A DNA stretch of 64,000 bases from Stagonosporopsis chrysanthemi (taxonomy: Eukaryota; Ascomycota; Dothideomycetes; Pleosporales; Didymellaceae): positions 124,001 through 188,000 of the forward strand of contig JAFISE010000016.1 of assembly GCA_022560025.1 (NCBI GenBank), written 5' to 3'. The notes under the pieces were generated by a model. The model did no database searches, was not told where the DNA came from, and saw only the letters and a list, made by a program, of their open reading frames with translations. This document shows positions 41,193 to 52,640 of the stretch, one piece after another. Positions within the stretch are counted from its first letter, which is position 1. Every line of letters begins with the position of its first letter. The translations under genes and the position numbers were made by a program.

Positions 41193-43650
41193 CTAAAGCT
41201 CTCTCCTCCTTATCGCCTTACCTTGCTCTTCCGTCAGCCTCTCCTCTTGGCCGGCTTGAATAATGATGCCGTTAACGTAAGTGAGCTTACTGACATCCAG
41301 ATCCTCTCCAGCGTCCTTGTCTTCGTCGCTATCGCCACCAATGATCTTAGTGACGTTACGGGTGCGAGCAGCATATCGGTGTTCAGTGCGTTTACCCCTC
41401 AGAACGCTCTCCTTGGTCTTCACGCTGTCTTTGCGCCCAGCAGCTACAGGCTTGTGGCTTCCTGTTCCAGGTGCTTCGAACATCGGCTCATTGATGGCAG
41501 TACCAAATCCTGTACCCATTGAAACGGGCGTTATGCTCATACTCCTCAAACGCGTGCCTAGCTCCACTGTGCTTGAGAAATCCGGATTTCGACGTCTTTC
41601 CTTGGCCGCAGCTTGGAAGATCTCATTCTCGGTACGAAACTGCGCATCCGCTTCGCTGATGTACTGAATCTTTGACTGAGCGCGGGCTGCAGCTCTACGC
41701 TTACTGGGCGGAGTGGACGGCAGTCCCTCTTAAGCATCGCTAGACTCTTGGGCTAGAGTGACAGGTGTCGTGGGCTCAGCTAAAGTAGTTAGCGTACGAG
41801 TGAGTTTCGCCGGAGTGCCTTGAGGAGCTTGGGTGGTTTTTGTTACGAAGCCGAATTTGTTGGCCTTCTTTGCCGCAGACGTCTTCAATGGCGATTTGAT
41901 GGGCATAGCCGACTTCTTGTGTCCAGTGGTAGAGGCTCCCATCGGTGAGTACTCAGACTACTCGTCATCGCTAACGTTTATCGCCTTTCTCTTCTTGTTA
42001 GGTAGCGATACGTTGGATGTACGCGAAGTCTCAGATGCTTGTCTCGAAATGGCTGTAGTTTGGGCTGTCGCTGCACCCTGCCTCAACGTATAGCTGGCAG
42101 CTGGAGAGTTCGCCGCCCGATCTGTGGCTTCAGGAGGAGATCTTGGAGTTAACGGAAGCTTTAGTTTCTTAAATGAACTCAAGAGAATTGATGCTTCATG
42201 TGCCGTTGATGCACTTGGCACGGAGGCAAGTGACGGCGACGGGGAAGGCAAATGTGTGGAGAGGAGAGGTTTAGTTGCCACTGATATGGACGGTGCCACG
42301 TTCGTGCTTGTGTCCTTGATGTTCGCGCGAAGCTTCTTGAGAGCTGCATCAATATTCAAAGACGCTGCTTGGTGTTGGTTATTTTCGCGGTGAGACCTGC
42401 CAATGCGGTGCTTACAGAGAGGAAGATCTTCTAAATCAACATCGCCAATGTTTTCCTTCACAGCAGGTACATCCTTCAATGCCACTGATTGTTGATCTGC
42501 TTGACGTTTGCTCGGGCAGCGAATCATGAAGCTATCTTTTTGCCGATCCTGCTGTAGGAGAACATGATCATTCATGGCGTCGTTCGTCGATGAGATGCTC
42601 GTCTCCTGTACTTTCGGAAGAAGGCCGTTGCTTGAGCTTTCCACGACGACCTTCCTTGAAGAAGTTCTAGTTCCATGTGCCGGCCAAGAGGCGGACTGGT
42701 GGTATTGTTTCGGCTGAGTACTGTTTACCACTGGCTGGGGCGCAGTTGGTCGAGAAGCGCTAAAGGCTGCAACGCCATGTCCTTGGTTCCCATAGTGAAG
42801 CACTGCAGCCTGGTTCGTTTGAGTAGACTCGCTGATGGTGTCGTAGGCAGGCTGAGAAATGCCCTGCTGTGGCTTGTGCGGCACTGAAGGGGTCGCTCTA
42901 CTTTCTTCCTGTTTGACGAACGACGAACCAGGAAATGTCTTATACAGTTAGAGACGAGAACGGTTAAGGTGTAGATGGAGAACCTACTGGAGGATTCTGG
43001 CCACTACTGCCAAAGAATTGAAACGTTGCTGTTGGAATACCTGGGCGAAAAGGCGCGGATCTGTGGGTGGTAGCTGCCTGTTCCTTGAAAGTTGTCTCGG
43101 AAACTTCGACCAGCATCTCGTCGTCACTTTCGCATAGGTTGATTACCTGAGGCTGTCTTTTGGCAGTTTCTCTATCTTTCACAGCCATCTTGTGCTTGGG
43201 TTTCCCGCCCTTCGAAGGCTGACCTACATTGGTAGAACCCGTCGATGCTTGCTTGTTTGCTGCTTGGACTTGTTGGACTTGGTGCTTCTTTGGCGGTCGC
43301 TCTGCTTGCCGCTGACCCGCCAAGACCGTGGCTTTTGCCTTTTCTGTCGTGAGATTTGGCGTAGGTAAAGGGTACTGACTTGCAGGCGGTACAACTGGGG
43401 TTGCAGTTTGCTGAGGCGCGGTAGGTTGTGCTCGGGACGACCCTGGGTACGGCATCGCTGAGACTCTTTGTTCGTGTCTACGCCAAAAATTGCGTTCTTG
43501 CTGGGCATGCATTGCCAATACTCCAGCATGTTCTGCATCGCTGCGGCGCTTGAGATCTAGGAAGGCGACCTCCCTCTTCACACGCCATGCCTCTAGCTCC
43601 GCCTGGTGCTGCTTCCGCAGCTGGAGCCACTCTGGATCCGACTGCTCCAT
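41193..43650 (-). pseudogene. disordered nuclear-type protein gene interrupted by two in-frame stops
   Basis: Exon 1 is 43650-42988. After a 79-bp intron one reading frame runs 42908-41193 with coding-like content throughout, but it is broken by TAG at 41960-41958 and TAA at 41732-41730. There is no frameshift. Exon 1 encodes a charged helical start (LRKQHQAELEAWRVKREV) and an INLCESDDE acidic motif. Later parts carry KKRKAI before the first stop and a conserved-looking stretch after the second (QYISEADAQFRTENEIF, then DLDVSKLTYVNGIIIQ). Taken to the first stop, the product would be 537 residues. A strong donor (CAAG|GTAAGG) close to the final stop could splice to an alternative end at 41167. 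It may be a fresh pseudogene, a readthrough gene, or use unusual 3n-length introns. No known family. Confidence 0.6.
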
Positions 43651-44146
43651 GGTGTCGAAATGGCGGTTGCTTTTGTGTAGGTGGTTTGGGTCGAAGAAGG
43701 TAGATGTGCACTAAAGAGGTGCAGTGTAGGCTTACTCGAGGATGTCAGGTAAGAGATGTCAAGTGATAGAGCTAGTCAAGTCACAGTGAAGGTGAGACTG
43801 AGGCTAGCAAGGAGACAGGTAAAGGCACAAGTTGTCATAGCTCCCCTGTTTTACATGGGCAGGTAAGAGAAAACAGCTAGGTCATAAATTGTTAGTTGGC
43901 GGTGACGCAGTCTGTGCAAACAGCAAGCTTGCAATCATCCAATCGTGCGCCACACAATCATTTGCCTTTACCACAACCAGAACACAATAGTACGCAGATG
44001 AGTGGTTATAACTTGGGGGACAGATGACATGTCATAGCCTTTACCGGCAGGATTTGGATTGGGTATGTCATCGATTCCAGAAATGCGCCATAGTCCATGC
44101 AGACCGTAGAGAAACATATAATATACACAAAACCGTCGTTGCCTGC
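43651..44146. other. gene-free stretch
   Basis: Upstream of the interrupted gene and downstream of MRPL31. Nothing recognised. Confidence 0.5.
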
Positions 44147-44687
44147 TCAGAAACCAGGAGGGTTCAGTCTCTGGCTGACTCTTGTCCACTTGGGCACCTC
44201 TGCAGATTGTCAGCACTTGGTCGCCTTCCGTGTGGCATCCTTCATTAATCGCTCTTTCGCTTTCATCTTCATATCCCCTCTACCACCAATTATCCAAACA
44301 TTGAGCAAGGAGACAACTCACTGTGAATCCCCTTCCTGTACCTCTTCACCTTCCTGTCGAAGACTGTGTATTTGTCCTTGGGCAGCATCTCCGCCTCGGT
44401 TGGCATCTCCAGCTTCCAGCGGTCCACCTTCTTCATGCTCAACCCTGTCCTTGCCAGCGCATTATCGATTGTCGCAACAATGCCATCTACATGTCGGAGG
44501 CGCTCGCGGTGTCGGTACTTCTGGTGGCGGGACAGGCGCCAGGGGATTTTCCTGAAGAAATGTTAATTTCTGGTGCATCGCGACTGCAACCTCATCGATG
44601 GCCAGAGGCCGGGTCGAGAGTGATGGAGGATGCGCACCAGAGCAGACCACCCGACAGCGGGTTTGTGAGACGAAAGGGGCCGAACAT
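44147..44687 (-). CDS. mrpl31: mitochondrial large-subunit ribosomal protein MRPL31 (mL60)
   Basis: A fungal-specific mitoribosomal protein. Its three short exons are easily overlooked: 44687-44638, 44551-44322 and 44199-44147 (introns 86 and 122 bp), giving 110 residues. It opens MFGPFRLTNPLSGGLLWKIP and continues with a basic helix (SRHQKYRHRERLRHVD). It contains MPTEAEMLPKDKYTVFDRKV, and it ends WTRVSQRLNPPGF, all hallmarks of the family. All junctions keep phase. It is expected in the mitochondrial matrix. It is divergent from the TRAPP gene with 237 bp between starts. Confidence 0.92.
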
Positions 44688-44924
44688 TGTGGATATGCGT
44701 GTCCGTGATGCGGGTGGATGTGCAATTGAAGATGCGAAAGACTCCCGCGGACACTTCCTTGGCGCGCATCCCTGCTAGCGTGGGGAGCTCATCGTGGAGC
44801 AATGCGACCGCGAGCACTACGACTACACAACGTTGACTGAGTTCCGCAAAGCAAAGGCCCTGACATCGTTGGTCAAGGGAACGCTGCCGCAATAACAGCC
44901 CGGAGAGGTCCACAAACGCCCACC
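44688..44924. promoter_or_regulatory. bidirectional promoter region, MRPL31 / TRAPPC2
   Basis: 237 bp separates two divergent housekeeping genes, so the promoters must be shared or overlapping. No TATA box seen. Confidence 0.6.
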
Positions 44925-45485
44925 ATGTCTTACACCTTCTCCATCCTCTCTCCACTCGACGTCCCCCTCTTCACCCACGATTTCGGCACATCTCGCTCGG
45001 GCGGCGACGGCGTCGCACGCTTCACGCCGTCGGAACGTGCTCTGGTTCCATTCATTCTGCACTCTGCGCTCGACATTGTCGAAGAAGTTCAATGGGGCCC
45101 TTCGACCTCATCAGGCAGTGCACCCATGTACCTCAAGCACATCGACAAGTACCAGAACTGCTACATCTCGTGCTGGATTACAGGAGCGAACACAAGGTTC
45201 CTCCTGCTCACACGGCCGCGCGACGAGAGTCTGGGGCTGACGGGGAGTGGAGGAGGTGCGAGGGGCAGCTTGGCGGGCGGGCGGGCGGCGCTGGGTGGTG
45301 GGCAGGGACTGTACAATCCTACAAGCCCGGCAACAGAGGAAGCGGTCAAGAACTTCTTTGTCGATGTGTATGAGGCATGGATGAAGACAATCATGAACCC
45401 CTTCTTTCAGGTGGGGAACGGAGATGTGGTCAAGAGCCCGGTGTTCAGGCAGAGAGTTGCTGCGGCCGCAAAGAAGTATCTGTGA
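44925..45485 (+). CDS. trs20: TRAPP complex subunit Trs20/sedlin (TRAPPC2)
   Basis: A core subunit of the TRAPP tethering complexes that activate Rab1/Ypt1 in ER-Golgi traffic and autophagy. A single 186-residue exon opens MSYTFSILSPLDVPLFTHDFG. It has the longin-like fold, with ALVPFILHSALDIVEEVQW, MYLKHIDKY and ending FFVDVYEAWMKTIMNPFF. A Gly/Arg-rich insertion at about 106-128 replaces a loop. This is typical of fungal sedlins, which are longer than the roughly 140-residue human protein. Confidence 0.93.
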   Translation: MSYTFSILSPLDVPLFTHDFGTSRSGGDGVARFTPSERALVPFILHSALDIVEEVQWGPSTSSGSAPMYLKHIDKYQNCYISCWITGANTRFLLLTRPRDESLGLTGSGGGARGSLAGGRAALGGGQGLYNPTSPATEEAVKNFFVDVYEAWMKTIMNPFFQVGNGDVVKSPVFRQRVAAAAKKYL

Positions 45486-46113
45486 AGGACCGGCAGTCGT
45501 AAGATACGAACATTGCAAAGCCGTGTCTCGCTGATCCCTGCAGCAACATATGTCGTTGCGGGAGGAAGGGCAAAGGTGGTGAAGACACGCGTAAGACCAA
45601 CAGGATCCGCGGGTCATACCAGTTCCGGCTGCGCACACCACAGTCCAGCTTTTCCAGCAAAGACAAGCAATAGGGAGAGCGAGAAGATGACTTTCGAGAG
45701 GGGCAATCTGCCACAATCCGCAACCTCACCACCCTAGGCAGGAACCTTTCGTTCGGACTGCGCTTTCCTCTGCCCTTCAGCATACCTGCTTAGAGCAAAT
45801 TCAGAGAGACCTTTGGAAACAACATACCCAGTGGCTACACAACCACAAATATTAAGAATACTCCATTTTCTAGCGACACAACCGCAGCGCATCCGGTGTC
45901 TTAAGTTTCTACGTTAGATTGTCTACATGTCTGGCAACACGAACAAGGACATCGAGTGCCTTGACAGGCTGGAGTGGTTGTGTTTTCGGATGCAATTTTG
46001 AAGCCAAATGAATCACTTGATGTGTTGATCAGCTCGAAATGTTCATTCATTCTTCAAGGGTAGTAGTGGAGATTACAACCCTACAAATATGGGACAAAGC
46101 CTTGCTCAACCTC
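45486..46113. other. gap between convergent TRAPPC2 and HET genes
   Basis: About 630 bp holding two 3' ends. Open frames antisense to each other without domains. Nothing else seen. Confidence 0.5.
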
Positions 46114-49100
46114 TCACTCTACAACAAGTGAACGTGTCGTGGCAGTTTGCAAATACTCAGGCCCCTGCGAGTGTATGAAGATGGAGTTGTGCTGATTTGG
46201 ACCCAACCATATCTCACTGTCGCCAGACTTGTCGCATAAGAGCTCACCAGATGCATCGATGCCCGGGACTAGCGGTAGTTCTGACGAGATCATGCCAACT
46301 CTTGTGAAGCGATCATCGATCATCTTTAGTATTAAACAAAAGATGGACAAATGGCCTTTCTCCCTCTGGTCGATTACGCGCCAGTACTCGTGAGGGACTA
46401 CCTTTCCCGTTGTCGAAGGGGCAAGCGATTCGTACCGCTCAAGTTCTGGACCGCCGAGACGTCGTTCTTCAGGCAGTCGCCTGCTCGTGAACACAACCAT
46501 GACCACGCACTTGGTTAGTTCCGTGACGCTCAATTCGTCGCAATCGAGATACACCCGAAAGAGTTGGAATACTCCAGCCGCTATCGGTAAGAGTATGTAT
46601 GGCTCGTCCTCAAAGCTCGTTGGAGCTCGTTTCCTGATCAATGGTGGTGGCGATATCACGTCGAAGTTGACACAGTGACCGGTGAGCCGTAGCAACCTTG
46701 GGGCCTCAGCAGATTCAACGTCCGGCTCATCGTTCAGATCCAGTACGCTTTTACCAAGATATCTCCTGAGGTGTTTCCACTGGCAGTCATCGGTATAAAC
46801 CTCGATCTCCATTTTACCAACATCGTCTGAGAGTGTCGACACATATCGGATCGGCCCCTTCCAGCCAGCCCACGACCAGCTTGGAAAGTCTGACCTTCTA
46901 CGCGCCGGCCGCACATGATACCAATTGAGCAGCATGCTGGCAGACGACCGGAGTATCGTGCCCCACAAATGGGTCTCAATTGCCCGACCTGAAAGGACTG
47001 AGCCGTACGTGTCCCGCCTCCAGGAATTCAGAATTCCCAGACATGCATTGAGAACGTCAGAATCATGAGATAATTGTCTTTGAGTGTACTCCTCGAGGAA
47101 CTCTTCGACCAGCCGGAAGTGGCCCATCCCGGATCTCACATGTCGCATGGAGAAGAAATCAGCGAGATCGAGTGATCGGTCGATTTGAGCATGGGTGACC
47201 TCGCCGGTAAAGCTTTCTGCACAATAGCCGTGACCACATACGTATGAGACTTGGTGATCGTCAAAGATGAGCCTGCGCTTGGATAGAAATCCTTCTTGCA
47301 AAGTCCAGGCTCGGCTCGACCAGTTGGACCCACGGAGACTTGCCTTGATGTTTGGATACATCTCGGCTATTGTAACGCCTTTCATCTTGATGAAGCGTTG
47401 CGGCAAGCGGCTTCTCGTGCTCACGCCGGGAAGTCCATAGTGGGGACCTTCCCCTGCAGCAGCGATTATTGTTAGGGAGGCTTCAGAATAGATGCGATCC
47501 ATACTCTCAATCTGATGGTGTTTCTCTACAGCATTAGCTTGGTCGATGCACTAGTGTTGTGAGTCAAGCTGACAAGCTTTGGATCTGCAATACGCTTACA
47601 TAACGATCGACCCCTAGAGTGACGATTGCGTATCAGCCCAGGTTCAATAGTTCAGGCCTTGAAGCTCCATGTTGCGAGCCTTGAGGTCCACTTACAGAGG
47701 TATTCAAACCCAAGAGCTAGAGCCACAGTTATACTGTCGCTTACTGTTTGGGGAAAGTCAGTGGCTTCATCTAAAGACAGAGAGCCAACTTGATCGCCCC
47801 AGACGTAGGATAGTGCGACATACGGGGAACCCCTAGGTGCCCGTACAATCTTTCTCGCCTGGCAGAGAATCAATCGAAACCCCCAAATCTTCGTGGACAT
47901 GTTTGGTGAGCAGTCGCTGTAAGCATGACCTGAACAAGCTGTAAGCCATTCCTGAAGACGCGAATAGTTGATTGATAACGGATCGACTAAACGAGGCGCA
48001 AACTTCTGTTCTGGCATGTTCGTACGCCTGATGCCCAGCAAAACTGAAGATGGGGTAACCACGGTATCCGGTATCAGTACCGTAGCAAAGTCTGGAGGCG
48101 AATGGCCTGTTGAAGCTTGCTTGGAGAGATGCACAGACTCTTTCCGATAGAAATATGATGTTGCAACATGTGCGCTGACGGTATGTATTTTCTTTTCGTT
48201 GTGCTGCAAGCCCAACATGTGGCATAGGATGCAAGCACCCTTTGGCCGGCCAAAGCTTCGGAGGCGTCCTACGGGCAAGCTTGGCTCAAGAATGTGTGGA
48301 CCTAATCTCTTCCAATCCGTGCGTACGCATCGAGAACACGGAGCCATACTGAAGGCCTCCTTGATCGTCTCACCTGATTGCCTCAACGCCTCGTCAGTGC
48401 TAGACTCAAGTCTGACCGCTGTTGTTGGACCGACGGCGATATCCATAGTACTGAAAAGTTCCGCACATGTGGTCTCGATATCGTCATGTTCTGAGGATCC
48501 TTGCTCTTCAGGGCCAATGTTCTGGCTTGCAATGCGTGTATTGTGAGTGACTTCTGCCATAGCAGTGCTCGAGGGCGGAGATGTGCGTCGGTCAATTCGT
48601 TCGGCACTTGTGGCTGACTTGCCTCGATATACGAGATTGTCTCTGTTGAGAGCACTTTAGCCCTGTCAAGGGACTTGAGTGGTAAACGGCGACTTACATA
48701 GCCTGCCGCACAGCATCAATGCTGCATTTACACTCGCGAAGCCGTACAGACATCTCTCTTATAGCCTTTCTGCGACATAGTCGTGTGTATACTCGATTTT
48801 TCCCGGCTGCTGTTCCACCAGACACAGTTCGGGCAGTCAAGATCGCGACGCGCTGTGCGACGTCTTCACAGGCGACCCTGCAATCATCTAGGTTGTTTGC
48901 TGCCGCCTGAGCGGCGTCTGCATCCAGCAAATACCAGTGGCGGTCATTGACAGCGCCGATCGAATCGATCGAGGTAACAAGTGACTCCGCATCGTATACG
49001 AGACCTCTGAAAAGTTTTGTTGGACGACATAGTAGGTCAAGCAAGAGTTGCTGCGAGGCGTACATCGCAGGCGCAGCCACAAGGCTGGCCTCTGACACGA

Positions 49101-49116
49101 ATGTGACAGCAGCCAT
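46114..49116 (-). CDS. HET-domain protein, probably fused to an N-terminal helical (STAND-type) domain
   Basis: HET domains trigger fungal heterokaryon incompatibility and other cell-death responses to non-self. Proposed exons are 49116-48698, 48654-47696, 47613-47600 and 47550-46114, giving 942 residues. The HET core includes YVALSYVWGD, then across two introns FEYLWVDRYCIDQ, IYSEASLTIIAAAG and SSRAWTLQEGFLSKRRLIF, with the late SWSWAGWKG. The third exon is only 14 nt, yet it encodes the conserved WVDRY. Cys pairs CSRC and CILC precede the core. The first exon (MAAVTFVSEASLVAAPAMY...) is a helical domain reminiscent of fungal STAND N-termini. Its GTAAGT donor joins the HET frame through a 43-bp intron. 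If that join is wrong, the HET gene starts at ATG 48560 (771 residues). The HET part is secure; the fusion is inferred. Confidence 0.75.
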
Positions 49117-52100
49117 TTTCTCGCTGCAAGAAGACAAGCAAGCAAGCACAGAAGAACGTGTAGCTGAAAACTAGAGCTGACCTTCGAGGAAATGATAGAT
49201 CGTGGCGCAGTTTTCGTGCGGGGAAGGTGCTCTCGCAAGGCTGAAGCTTGCAGCGCTTACCACATCGCCTGCCTATACGAACGTGACGAAGATTTGTACC
49301 AGTAGACATTTCGCTCAGTAATGAGATCTGAAATCTTAGTGCTACGATACCTGTCAAAAAGCAATAGCAGGGAAGACAAGGATGCAGGGCCAGAACCCGC
49401 TGTATGAGTGCCAAAACATCGTTGAAACAGTTCAACAAGAGGTGAAGATGTCGATCAGGTGGGATAGACAATACGGGAGTAGTCTTTGCCTCCAATGGTG
49501 TACTGAAGAGATAAGCAGTAGTGTAGTCGATAAGATCGGGCAAGAGAGGTGTTATAGCAAGGGGAGCTGGCGGAAAGGCATAACTACTTTCGTACACCAC
49601 ATGGGTACCATGTCCGGGACAGCATTTATTCCATGGCAAGGAATTGGTCGAGGAACTGACGCTTCGTCAGGCTATCGACCCATGAACATGTAGTCAGAAA
49701 CGAATTATCCAGGTGTTGTATCGGACAGTTGATGCCGACATCATTGACAGCAATGTACACTGCTTTGCCGGATCGAGATGTTCAGACATGTGGAAGAGGG
49801 TAACATCTCATGATGTTCGACACATATCCTACGATATACACTGGACTCAGAAGACCAACACTTCCGACTCGAAGAATCCAGAGGCACGCAGTTCAATCCA
49901 GCGTATGGTCTGACGGCAGCAGCAGCGTCAGGATGCCATTGTAGGATGCAAGCCCGTGCTGCATAGGACTTGTAGTCATAGCAGTATCCAACTCGAACGA
50001 GCAATATGTGGTCACCAGGGTAAAGATGCTGCAGAGAAGTTCTCGAGATCAGTCCATCCCCAGTACAGGTGGCTCACTGTAACGACGGACATATATCACT
50101 CCAGGCTAATCCATGCCTACGTTCTTGTCTGCCTCTTGCTCCAGCCTGGCTCATACCCGTGTACGTGTATAGTTGATGCCGAGGTCGATCGAAGTACTAT
50201 GAAACATTGATGGTACCGGCGTTGACGAAGGCACGATGGTGTACATCTGTTGCGGACGGAGTGCATGAACAGTGTTTGGGATATCTGCTTCATCAGTGAA
50301 AGAATGAATGTGCCTCGAACGCCGACAGCGATCTCGACGCTGCCATGAAGGCGCCACAAGCCATGGGGAAAAGCGAATGGCAAGACTGAGCTAGCCTGTG
50401 TGCAGCCTGTCTTCAGTCTGTCCCCGAAGTCTCACCGCCGCGAGCGAAGGCCGGGAAAGATATGGCTGTAGAGCGGCGCTCCCTCAACTCAAAGCTGGGC
50501 TAGCACGAGGAGCGAAGTCGGCGCACACGCAACATATCTCGCGTCGATGTCGCAAGGAGGGGAAGGAACTGCCTACAACAGCAAGGGCCGGCTCAATATC
50601 GACATCGCACCTCGACCAAGTTGCCTTGTACGTCTGGCCAAGGCTCCACTTCCCCTCACTTTCAAACAGCGCCTAAACTCTGTCACTTATGTGATGTCGT
50701 CAAGACCCATGGCTTGCGTTTCGGCAAAAGCGAAAATTCCGGTGCGCAAACGCGTCGATGAATCGAGACGTGTGATGGTCGCGTTGGCCTCACCGGAGCA
50801 AGGAAGAGGCTGGACGCTGCAGCCGCACACACAAGACGGATGCAACACTGTGCTGGCGGCAACCAGGCCATGTGCAAATCAGCGAGACTCGCCGTGAGCA
50901 ACAAACAAAGAGCAAAACACAGCACTCACGCGCCGGGGTTGTAAAGTATGGATGCACATTGCTCCGGCCCAAGAAGCCTATCGACGCACCTCGCACCACC
51001 AACCGCGAACTCACCCCATTCCTGCGTGCCCCGCAAGCCCAGTCCCGTCCCGCAGCACCCAGAACCGGCTTGCACGACGCCCTCATCAGCCCGTCGTGCT
51101 CACCACAACCATCGCTTCGCATAAGCCCTCGCACCCCCTCCTGCAAGCAGCCCGACCCAAAGCACAGCAGTCGTCACGCTACGCCGCATCGAGCCCAATT
51201 ATCAGCTCCGCCCGGCCTGGCGCGACGCGTCGCACGCGTGCGCGCTCCCACATGACTTTGCTCACGCGTCGCAAGTGCAACGGGCTGCAGCGCCATGCAC
51301 TAGGCGCGGGCCTTGCGGCGGGCCAAGTGGGCACCGCCAGACCGAGGGCGCGCTGTGAATGGCTGGAGGCACTGTGCCAGTCTCGGCGAAATGCGGTAAT
51401 GCGGACGCGATTGAAACTGTTTCTGAGCAGCAGGTGCCGCACCGACAGGATTTTTTTTTGCGATGTTTGCAGCGTGCTGCTTACGGGTGCGGGTTAGCTG
51501 GCTGTCTGTTGGGGGGGAGGCGGCTGATGGAGGGTTGGGCAAGGGTTGCACTGGGCAGGATGCAGACGGTCATGATTTCAATTCACAGGGTTTTTTGGGG
51601 CTGGGTTTGTCGTGCTTGCTGCTTATGTGCTTTTGGTAGGCTTGCAAGACACTATCGATTGAACGCGTTGCCCGTGGCAGCACGGACACGATGACGATCG
51701 TGCTGACCTGCCTCGTTACGAAACAGTTACGCCGTACGGCACGGCCTGGCACGGGGCGGAGTCAACCGAGCTTAGGGACACACTTTGTTCTTTCTGGCTT
51801 TTCATTGATAGCCACCAGATCTGCTCGAGCACATCAGCTTCTCATCTCAATCCCTGTGGGGTGACCGGCTCATCTATCATGTGTGAAGGATCCTTTCGAT
51901 ACATTGCTTTCGAGCCCTTCCTCTCGTCCGTCGGACCTGCCTTCACAACGATTCCATCAAAGCTACTCGAGCAGACCCCGCACACGATTAGGGACCAGGG
52001 ACCCGCCATTGAAGCACGACGAAGCCCATGGCATTGTTAAAGAGACTCCCTCTCCCGAGGACCATTAGAACATTCATCATTCCATTATAAGAAAGGCCAA

Positions 52101-52640
52101 GCAAAGAGTACAAGGAGCAAAGAATGCCTCACCACGAAGGTGGGCTGGTTGAATAAAGCACGTATGTGCAAGGTGTGCTGAATTTACAAAGAAGCAGACG
52201 AGCACGAGACAGTCTTTCCACCAAAAGCCGTCCCGACAACCCAACCTCGCCGCCGCCGAATTACGGAAGAAGATCGATGATGAACCAAGCGTGCTCATGT
52301 ACACATATCGTCATGATCCGTCGTGACTACCAAGCATGAGACAAAGAGAAGGAAATACGAAAGGACATGGCCGAGACCTCTACCTACGCAAGGCACGCCG
52401 TCCTAGCCATGCTGTTGGTAAGAGATAGTAAGGGTAAAGGGTAAGGGGTGAATAGAAACATAGGAGATGCTCTGCAAATAAAGCAAATGGTAGGTCAAAT
52501 GGCACGCGAGTGCTCGCTCGCTGACATGTCAAAGATGGAGCTCGAAGCTGCCAATGCTAAACGCCGATGATGATGATGCGGATCCCGGCGCCGATGCACA
52601 CGCTGTACTTGGTGTAGAAGCAAGTCATCTAAAAACAGGT
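49117..52640. other. 3.5-kb gene-free stretch
   Basis: Several frames of 80-200 codons exist, but all have erratic, overlapping composition and no domain or splice-consistent continuation. It contains the HET gene promoter and the 3' region of the 642-residue gene. No tRNA or transposon seen. Confidence 0.45.

Noticed and set aside
48383..48655. Short frame as the second exon of a separate STAND-type protein
   Set aside because: It would need a 35-bp intron, below the range seen here, and has no domain. The HET-frame join uses a 43-bp intron and leads into a real domain.
49150..52500. Several frames of 80-200 codons
   Set aside because: Overlapping frames on both strands with erratic composition, no domains and no convincing splice partners.
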